In this document: piece by piece, positions 56,666 through 64,000 of the stretch
Numbering within the stretch: position 1 is the first letter of the stretch
Layout of the letters: every line of letters starts with the position of its first letter
Source: Chaenocephalus aceratus
Taxonomy: Eukaryota; Chordata; Actinopteri; Perciformes; Channichthyidae
DNA length: 64,000 nt
Direction of reading: 5' to 3'
Assembly (NCBI GenBank): GCA_023974075.1
Contig: CM043807.1
Span: 2,815,407 to 2,879,406, forward strand
Made by a program: the position numbers and the translations under genes
The notes under the pieces: generated by a model
The model's input: only the letters and a program-made list of their open reading frames with translations
Database searches by the model: none
What the model was told of the DNA's origin: nothing

Positions 56666-57589
56666 TAGTGCTGCACGATTCTTGCTCAAATGTGAATCAC
56701 GATTTCCCTCCATAAGAATTGAGATCACGATTCTCACACGATTCTCATCGTTTAATGAAAATAATGGTGACGTTGCAGGTGATTTAATAGGTTTGTGGTG
56801 TTACCTGACGTCGTTGCGACGATGCGAGAACAATGCTTACAGTGGACGACTTTTTGTAAGTCATCATCAGGATCAAATCCAAAAAAGTTCCACACACTGG
56901 ATGAATGTGGTCCTTTTTTCGGCACAAGCACAACTCCCCTCTCACTCTCGCCAGAGTCGCCACCGGGATTTTCATCGGTGTTGTTGTCATTGTGCTCGAC
57001 CTCCTCGTCACTCATTTCTGTTTTTCTTGTACTCCTAGTCGCTCTCGTCACTCTTTGCTAATCAGTGCTAATGCTAACGCTTCTGTAAACATACTGCCCT
57101 CACGTGCTGCAGTCAGTGCGTGTTGCCAGGTATACTTATTATAAGCCACATTGGGCTTATCTTTCTGTGAAGTTGCTTGGTAGTAAGTAATAATGGTTGT
57201 TGCGGTTGTGAGCTTGTAGACCCGACATATAGGTTTAAAGTGCTCATGTTCTTGTGCGCTTGTTTTCATAGACCTGGTTGCTTATTCCTTCCTAACTGGC
57301 AACCCCAGTGGCTGCAGCGTGAACACTGCATGAGAGGAGGAGAGACAGAACACTACCATTTGGATGCGATCATGGTACTTTAATGTTACATGCATAGAGT
57401 ATATTTGCTTTACATCGTTTAAGTATGATTGACATTGCATGTTGGTATTATTCAGAAGCAAAATAATAAAACGTTAAAAAAATTAAAAAAATCAGCTTGA
57501 CGTCATAGGATCGCCGTCATTTAGAAATGAGATCGCATAGGTGTCTGAATCGAGATCACGATCTTTTTTCGATTCATCGTGCAGCACTA
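56666..57589 (-). mobile_element. 924-bp hAT derivative with perfect 8-bp TSD
   Basis: Termini TAGTGCTGCACGATTCT and ...ATCGTGCAGCACTA, flanked by GTGTGAAT at 56658-56665 and 57590-57597. AATCGAGATCACGATC-type motifs recur near both ends. The interior retains only the BED-finger exon of the transposase (minus strand). Confidence 0.92.
56752..57051 (-). CDS. BED zinc-finger fragment of a hAT transposase
   Basis: 99 codons. MTRATRSTRKTEMSDEEVEH (the Met of MSDEEVEH at residue 13 is a likelier start) is followed by an acidic stretch and then a BED-type finger at residues 52-96: SVWNFFGFDPDDDLQKVVHC, KHCSRIVATTSGNTTNLLNH, LQRHH. The ligands are C71, C74, H91 and H95 or H96, with the aromatic W-F pair before them, as in ZBED-like proteins. 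The reading ends shortly after the finger; the catalytic domain is deleted. It may be a small DNA-binding product or a relic. Confidence 0.65.
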   Translation of the reverse strand: MTRATRSTRKTEMSDEEVEHNDNNTDENPGGDSGESERGVVLVPKKGPHSSSVWNFFGFDPDDDLQKVVHCKHCSRIVATTSGNTTNLLNHLQRHHYFH

Positions 57590-57597
57590 GTGTGAAT

Positions 57598-57925
57598 GTA
57601 ATTTACTAATTGGTTTAAGATGTACTGAATGTACATCCGAGCTTATGACACTAACTTTCTATGAGCTGCATTTCAACGTGTCTGTCACTGCTAGGAAGGA
57701 ACATGAACTCCCAGAGTGTTTCATTCCACCTCCTCTACAGCGTGTACCTCCATACTAGAATCTACTTACCAATAAGCCGGCGTAGTTACGCCCTAAGATC
57801 TGCTCCGCTGAGCAACATGGTTTCTGTCTGCTTTGAATGGAACTGCTGCCCCGTCGCACCCAATGAACGGAGAGGGACACCAAGGAGAGAGTTACCAAGG
57901 AAAGTCTTCAGCCAGCCTTAGTTGT
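57598..57925. other. No gene recognised
   Basis: Unique-looking sequence between the hAT derivative and the 42-bp array. Confidence 0.45.
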
Positions 57926-60264
57926 GAGCTTCTGGTCATTAAGGGTAAGATTAGTGAGTATGGTTAAGAGCTTCTGGTCATTAAGGGTAAGATTAGTGAG
58001 TATGGTTAAGAGCTTCTGGTCATTAAGGGTAAGATTAGTGAGTATGGTTAAGAGCTTCTGGTCATTAAGGGTAAGATTAGTGAGTATGGTTAAGAGCTTC
58101 TGGTCATTAAGGGTAAGATTAGTGAGTATGGTTAAGAGCTTCTGGTCATTAAGGGTAAGATTAGTGAGTATGGTTAAGAGCTTCTGGTCATTAAGGGTAA
58201 GATTAGTGAGTATGGTTAAGAGCTTCTGGTCATTAAGGGTAAGATTAGTGAGTATGGTTAAGAGCTTCTGGTCATTAAGGGTAAGATTGGTGAGTATGGT
58301 TAAGAGCTTCTGGTCATTAAGGGTAACATTAGTGAGTATGGTTAAGAGCTTCTGGTCATTAAGGGTAAGATTAGTGAGTATGGTTAAGAGCTTCTGGTCA
58401 TTAAGGGTAAGATTAGTGAGTATGGTTAAGAGCTTCTGGTCATTAAGGGTAAGATTAGTGAGTATGGTTAAGAGCTTCTGGTCATTAAGGGTAAGATTAG
58501 TGAGTATGGTTAAGAGCTTCTGGTCATTAAGGGTAAGATTAGTGAGTATGGTTAAGAGCTTCTGGTCATTAAGGGTAAGATTAGTGAGTATGGTTAAGAG
58601 CTTCTGGTCATTAAGGGTAACATTAGTGAGTATGGTTAAGAGCTTCTGGTCATTAAGGGTAAGATTAGTGAGTATGGTTAAGAGCTTCTGGTCATTAAGG
58701 GTAAGATTAGTGAGTATGGTTAAGAGCTTCTGGTCATTAAGGGTAAGATTAGTGAGTATGGTTAAGAGCTTCTGGTCATTAAGGGTAAGATTAGTGAGTA
58801 TGGTTAAGAGCTTCTGGTCATTAAGGGTAAGATTAGTGAGTATGGTTAAGAGCTTCTGGTCATTAAGGGTAAGATTAGTGAGTATGGTTAAGAGCTTCTG
58901 GTCATTAAGGGTAAGATTAGTGAGTATGGTTAAGAGCTTCTGGTCATTAAGGGTAAGATTAGTGAGTATGGTTAAGAGCTTCTGGTCATTAAGGGTAAGA
59001 TTAGTGAGTATGGTTAAGAGCTTCTGGTCATTAAGGGTAAGATTAGTGAGTATGGTTAAGAGCTTCTGGTCATTAAGGGTAGATTAGTGAGTATGGTTAA
59101 GAGCTTCTGGTCATTAAGGGTAAGATTAGTGAGTATGGTTAAGAGCTTCTGGTCATTAAGGGTAAGATTAGTGAGTATGGTTAAGAGCTTCTGGTCATTA
59201 AGGGTAAGATTAGTGAGTATGGTTAAGAGCTTCTGGTCATTAAGGGTAAGATTAGTGAGTATGGTTAAGAGCTTCTGGTCATTAAGGGTAAGATGAGTGA
59301 GTATGGTTTAAGAGCTTCTGGTCATTAAGGTTAAGATGAGTGAGTATGGTTAAGAGCTTCTGGTCATTAAGGGTAAGATGAGTGAGTATGGTTAAGAGCT
59401 TCTGGTCATTAAGGTAAGATTAGTGAGTATGGTTAGAGCTTATTGGTCATTAAGGGTAAGATGAGTGAGTATGGTTAAGAGCTTCTGGTCATTAAGGGTA
59501 AGATGAGTGAGTATGGTTAAGAGCTTCTGGTCATTAAGGTAAGATTAGTGAGTATGGTTAAGAGCTTCTGGTCATTAAGGGTAGATTAGTGAGTATGGTT
59601 AAGAGCTTCTGGTCATTAAGGGTAAGATTAGTGAGTATGGTTAAAGCTTCTGGTCATTAAGGGTAAGATTAGTGAGTATGGTTAAGAGCTTCTGGTCATT
59701 AAGGGTAAGATTAGTGAGTATGGTTAAGAGCTTCTGGTCATTAAGGGTAAGATTAGTGAGTATGGTTAAGAGCTTCTGGTCATTAAGGGTAAGATTAGTG
59801 AGTATGGTTAAGAGCTTCTGGTCATTAAGGGTAAGATTAGTGAGTATGGTTAAGAGCTTCTGGTCATTAAGGGTAAGATTAGTGAGTATGGTTAAGAGCT
59901 TCTGGTCATTAAGGGTAAGATTAGTGAGTATGGTTAAGAGCTTCTGGTCATTAAGGGTAAGATTAGTGAGTATGGTTAAGAGCTTCTGGTCATTAAGGGT
60001 AAGATTAGTGAGTATGGTTAAGAGCTTCTGGTCATTAAGGGTAAGATGAGTGAGTATGGTTAAGAGCTTCTGGTCATTAAGGGTAAGATGAGTGAGTATG
60101 GTTAAGAGCTTCTGGTCATTAAGGGTAAGATGAGTGAGTATGGTTAAGAGCTTCTGGTCATTAAGGGTAAGATGAGTGAGTATGGTTAAGAGCTTCTGGT
60201 CATTAAGGGTAAGATTAGTGAGTATGGTTAAGAGCTTCTGGTCATTAAGGGTAAGATGAGTGAA
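57926..60264. repeat. 42-bp minisatellite, about 56 units
   Basis: The unit is AGCTTCTGGTCATTAAGGGT, AAGATTAGTGAGTATGGTTA, AG. The first ~27 units (to 59080) are almost perfect; 59080-59660 has units with 1-bp indels and GATGAG variants; regular units resume until the end, where GATGAG variants cluster again. A 14-codon frame (SFWSLRVRLVSMVK) stays open for 387 codons only because 42 is a multiple of three. Not telomeric. Confidence 0.96.
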
Positions 60265-60444
60265 TAAGAAACTAGAGAGAGGGAGAGCTCATGGTGGATT
60301 CACAAAATCTGCAATCTGCTAAAAACTCAGTCAGTCAGTCAGTGTTCTCCCTCTCCTGTGTGTGTTAATCTTGTTGTGTGCATGTAAATGGTCTGCAAAG
60401 GCAGACATCCCTGTGTTCCCTCCAGAGGGAGTTTCTCCCCCCCG

Positions 60445-60740
60445 CCCCCCTGCCTGGAACACCTCCATAGGACTCAATTGTTTACTTTTGTGACATCACT
60501 ATGTAACACTCACACTTCTCTTGGCCAGGGCTCCAGCACATTGTACGTGATAGGCTAAGGGGCGGGACATCTCTAAGTGGTTGACCAATCAGAGCAGACT
60601 GGGCTCTGGTTTCAGACAGAGGGTGAAAAGAGGTGCTGAACATGAAAGCAGGGAGACATGTCCCAGTGGAGGCACCAACATGAACATGAGCGTACTCATG
60701 TATGCCCTCTTTAAGCACATACAGCTGAACCTCACTGCTG
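60445..60740 (-). mobile_element. Interspersed repeat, same family as 41812-42140
   Basis: Read on the minus strand: GGGACATGTCTCCCTGCTTT, CACCCTCTGTCTGAAACCAG, AGCCCAGTCTGCTCTGATTG, TAGAGATGTCCCGCCCCTTA. These match the right flank of the 57-bp array. No 57-bp units are attached to this copy. Confidence 0.75.
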
Positions 60741-62224
60741 CCTGCAGTGGTCTGAGTACATGGACAGCCCTGTGGTTGACATGGCTGTTTTGTTTTCCCC
60801 GTTTTCAAGAGCTCCTTCTGTCACTGCTGTGTCGTCTGGTGAGCCAGCTGTCCTCACCTCAGCCCCTCTCCTGTCGGTTACCTTCTGATTGGCTGCACTG
60901 AAAACAAATCCCCCTAAACCATTCGGTCAGTTCCGATAGTGATTAATGACTGTATGCTCAGCCCAGGCAGCTCCACGAGGCATTATTACTGCCCACAAAG
61001 CATCCTCCTGTCAGCGTGCTGGGCTGGATGGGGTCAAAGGCCAACTGTTATCGGATGCTGAGGCGAGCAAACTGCGCCTCTCTGACCTCAGAGGGCTGAA
61101 CACAGAGATTATAGGATGGAGCAGATAAAGCCTCACCAAAGGTCATGAGGGGATCACAGAGGACCTCCCTGTCCATGTGTGCAGGGTGTTGGCCACATTG
61201 GCTGCATGGCGCTGTGTGGGTTCTGAGCAGAGTAGAGACGTGGATCCTACTGCAGTGAGTGTGGTGAAGGAAGCTTGGGAGCATGCTGTTTTAAAGAAGA
61301 GCACAGTGTAACAATTCCTCCACACACATTTGATATTAAAAGCCTTCAGCCTGCAGCGGAACATAACCTCCTTTCCCGATGCAGAGCTGCACCAATAATG
61401 GATTATTACATCCAGAGAAAATCAGCTAGCCAACTGTTTAAAAAAACGATTCCTTATTTAAAATGTTGCGGTGCTCAAACGTGCCAATGTACTCAAGTGT
61501 CTCAAGAACCTTTGACACTGAAACTGATCACAAAGGAATCCAGAAAGCCATAAGAGACTTTGTGTATTTTAATTTGGGTTAGAATATAACTTTACGGGAA
61601 TGATTCAGCCATACATATTAGTCACTTCTTCCCTCTGGTTAGATTCATTACATAGTCACATAAGAACATGAGTGATTTGCATTTCTTGCCACTTGACATG
61701 CCACACTAGAGCTCACCCTCCTGCTGGCTCAGACCTCTACAGATACATGATGTGTCCTTGCAGGTTCACATCACAGCAGAGGACGGATTCATTTCTTTGT
61801 CCGATATTCTGGAAATTCAATTACAATTAAAGTGGACTTATATCTATTTAAATACATGCTGCAGTTGAACTTTAAATATAAGTTTTGAGTGTCGCGATGA
61901 AAATCTGGGTTTCGTGGTTGAGAATATGAAACCTGCCCAGAGTGAACCGAGCCACCTGGCGGCACGGCCACGTGAACGGACCCTGTCAGGCACATGGAGA
62001 CACAAGGTGTGGGTCTGTCCTCAAACAAAACACATCTACATGTCACTGTATTGATCCCTCCTTCAAAGGGAACACTCAATGATTAGGACAGTGGCCTTTT
62101 AGTCAGGAGGTCACTTAACTTCAGCTGAGTTTTGATGACTTTAAAGTCTTACAAAATGCTTCAAGAAGAGGGTCCAGAAAGCTGAGTCACCCTTTGCTTT
62201 AAACACACAACTAAAGCAGCTATT
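60741..62224. other. No gene recognised
   Basis: Open frames up to about 100 codons without recognisable motifs. No TIRs or tandem repeats. Confidence 0.4.
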
Positions 62225-62464
62225 TTTCTTGATTTTGATTTTGATATACTTTATTAATCCCCGTGGGGAAATTGTTTCTATGCATTCGACCCCTCCTAGT
62301 GTTAGGAGCAGTGGGCTGCCATTTTGAACGGCACCCGGGGAGCAGTGTGGGGCACGGTGCCTTGCTCAGGGACACCTCGGTAGCACTTGGTCTTGCCGGG
62401 ACTTGAACTGGTGACCTTCCAGTTGCCAAGCCATGTCCCTATCGACTTCGCCACCACCGCCTCC
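62225..62464 (-). mobile_element. tRNA-headed SINE, near full length
   Basis: On the minus strand it starts GGAGGCGGTGGTGGCGAAGT (A-box context TGGCGNAGTNG) and about 50 bases on has CACCAGTTCAAGTCCCGGC (B-box GTTCAAGTCC). The body contains CACGGTGCCTTGCTC and CACTGCTCCTAACACTAGGA-like segments, and it ends CCCCACGGGGATTAATAAAG with an AAATCAAAATC tail. The clear A and B boxes make it better preserved than the SINE at 9005-9263, and it is a different family. Confidence 0.82.
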
Positions 62465-62499
62465 ATTTTAGGTTTACGTGTTCCGTCTAAGAGAAACCT

Positions 62500-62985
62500 G
62501 AAGCTCCCTCCGTCTGTCTCTCACTGCTTCATGTCTCATGCAGCAGGCCAGCGTCCCGTCTCCTCTTCCTCCTCTTCCTCCCTCCGTCTGCCTCTCACTG
62601 CTTCATGTCTCATGCAGCAGGCCAGCGTCCCGTCTCCTCTTCCTCCCTCTTCCTCCTCTTCCTCCCTCCGTCTGTCTCTCACTGCTTCATGTCTCATGCA
62701 GCAGGCCAGCGTCCCGTCTCCTCTTCCTCCTCTTCCTCCCTCCGTCTGCCTCTCACTGCTTCATGTCTCATGCAGCAGGCCAGCGTCCCGTCTCCTCTTC
62801 CTCCTCTTCCTCCCTCCGTCTGTCTCTCACTGCTTCATGTCTCATGCAGCAGGCCAGCGTCCCGTCTCCTCTTCCTCCCTCTTCCTCCTCTTCGTCCCTC
62901 CGTCTGCCTCTCACTGCTTCATGTCTCATGCAGCAGGCCAGCGTCCCGTCTCCTCTTCCTCCCTCCGTCTGTCTCTCGTCTCCCA
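62500..62985. repeat. 74/84-bp tandem repeat with a 232-bp higher-order period
   Basis: The core CACTGCTTCATGTCTCATGC and AGCAGGCCAGCGTCCCGTCT recurs with starts at 62521, 62595, 62679, 62753, 62827 and 62911, i.e. spacings 74, 84, 74, 74, 84. Pyrimidine-rich spacers (CTTCCTCCTCTTCCTCC) vary in length. Units 1-3 and 4-6 match each other, giving a 232-bp higher-order unit. Confidence 0.93.
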
Positions 62986-63566
62986 CAGCTGCCCGGCCCT
63001 CCGTCACTTCAGCTCTGTCATCTCCCATGCCGTGCAGATGTTTCATCCTCTCTACTCCATCTGCCCCTCCTCTTCCTCGTCTTCCACTCAGCCTCCTTGT
63101 TGTCCACTAACTCCTCTCTGGGTGTTTAAGCCCACGCTGAGGACAGGACTGACAGGTACCACTTCAGGATGAAGAGCGCTCCTCCTCAGAGCTGTTTCAG
63201 AATGACCCGTTCATAACGACCCCCAGTTGACTTACACATGCTACCAGCAACATCTATTCATTATTTCTACTCTTATTGGCTTCATTGTGTTCTTGTTAGT
63301 AGAAATGACTTACTGTTGTTCGGTTATACTTGTAGCGTAAATTCTACCTTGGGTTGTTTACAGCTCTGAAATAACACCGTTGCTTTAGGGGAGCCTGGGG
63401 GTGAATGCAACTGCTGATGTGCAGGAATATACTAACAATGAAATTAACATTCAGTGAATATTCAGCCTCGGATAAAAACCTTATCCATACGTTGTCTACA
63501 GTAGCGTGGCGTGGGAAAAACATTAGGGGAAGCCAATAATACGTCCTTTCTTTTGGGTCGCTGCAC
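62986..63566. other. No gene recognised
   Basis: Pyrimidine-rich up to 63110, otherwise ordinary. No element boundaries. Confidence 0.4.
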
Positions 63567-63737
63567 CCTCGCTGCGAAGGGGACCCAAGTTCCCATCAGC
63601 AGAAACGCGTGGGTTTGCTATCCTGGCTCCAAAATGGTGGAATGAGCTCCCCATTGACATCAGGACAGCAGATAGCTTACACACCTTCCGGCGCAGACTG
63701 AAAACTCATCTCTTTCGACTCCACTTCGAGCGATAGA
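63567..63737 (+). pseudogene. Fragment of the L2/CR1-type LINE, RT C-terminus
   Basis: CGCTGCGAAGGGGACCCAAG through ACTCCACTTCGAGCGATAGA is about 95% identical by eye to 34558-34727 and codes for the same C-terminal ...ILAPKWWNELPIDIRTADS... segment. It stops at the stop codon region, with neither the 5' nor the 3' UTR attached, so it is flanked by other sequence on both sides. Confidence 0.82.
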
Positions 63738-63759
63738 GCGGTGAGAGTGATGCAGTGAC

Positions 63760-64000
63760 GCTATCTATCTTCTATCGATTAGATTTATGATTAGAAAATT
63801 ATGAAAGTAGGGTAGACATGTGGATATTATCCGACTGAACAAAACTTGCATTTATCTAACAGGTTCGTTTTCCACTGACCTTATTTCCAGGTATTTTCCA
63901 AAATCCAATGGAGAAATCCCATTGCCTTTTTGTCGAGGGAAACCGAGAGCAGCTTACTTCCGGATTTTAGGAGGTCACTGCAACACTAAGTTGATGCGAT
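63760..64000 (-). mobile_element. Copy of the 48.35-kb dispersed element, reverse orientation, cut by window edge
   Basis: GTAGACATGTGGATATTATC and TCCAATGGAGAAATC are the reverse of segments at 48450-48565. Homology runs to the window end. Confidence 0.6.

Noticed and set aside
57924..59087. 387-codon repetitive open frame (14-residue repeats)
   Set aside because: Same artefact from the 42-bp satellite.
57926..60264. Interstitial telomere-like array
   Set aside because: The unit contains TTAAGGGTAAG but not tandem TTAGGG; the 42-bp unit is otherwise unrelated to telomeric repeat.
62396..62464. Functional tRNA gene
   Set aside because: A and B boxes are present, but the sequence does not fold as a complete tRNA and continues into a SINE body and tail.

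Overview
The window looks like a transposon-dense, gene-poor stretch of a teleost fish genome, probably percomorph. The basis is its content: L2/CR1-type LINEs, hAT and TTAA-target (piggyBac/Kolobok-like) DNA transposons, tRNA-headed SINEs, long CA/GT microsatellites and minisatellites in the style familiar from fish assemblies. There are no bacterial-type operons and no LTR element I can recognise. I could not identify any host gene. Two short stretches (about 10200-10520 on + and 35082-35159 on -) look coding enough to be candidate host exons. A 100-base N run at 4934-5033 is an assembly gap.

Layout. 1-1850: 3' half of a LINE with an open reverse transcriptase frame. 2.7-8.2 kb: a MITE, decayed RT fragments, a SINE fragment, a hAT-like region and a CTGT microsatellite. 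9.0-10.8 kb: a tRNA-headed SINE, a long-TIR element carrying a spliceable-looking exon, and a 226-bp hAT-type MITE with a perfect 8-bp target duplication. 12.6-15.5 kb: a 5'-truncated L2 LINE on the minus strand. 16.2-16.8 kb: a piggyBac-type MITE. 17.4-23.5 kb: dense non-autonomous DNA transposons (hAT derivatives at 18319-19523, 20610-21313 and 21331-22345, and hairpin-rich MITEs). 25.5-34.9 kb: one LINE split by a 6.4-kb hAT, which is itself split by a TTAA element, which carries a further hAT-type MITE. 36.6-41.8 kb: a 57-bp minisatellite of about 91 units with an internal segmental duplication. 43.9-46.0 kb: a second copy of the TTAA composite. 47-52.6 kb: assorted repeats, a 1.1-kb element with palindromic subterminal repeats, and a second copy of the exon-bearing element. 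54.3-57.6 kb: inverted-repeat elements and another hAT derivative with a perfect target duplication. 57.9-60.3 kb: a 42-bp minisatellite of about 56 units. 60.4-64 kb: an interspersed repeat, a SINE, a 74/84-bp tandem repeat and a LINE fragment.

How the parts relate. Almost everything is a mobile element or a tandem repeat, and the value of the window lies in the order of insertion events. Target duplications and frame continuity let the nest at 25.5-34.9 kb be read as successive insertions. The paired TTAA composites show that a passenger hAT MITE was already inside before the composite moved. Three separate hAT derivatives have lost the catalytic region but kept an N-terminal zinc-finger segment. 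The two longest open frames outside the LINEs (468 and 387 codons) arise only because minisatellite periods of 57 and 42 bp are multiples of three.
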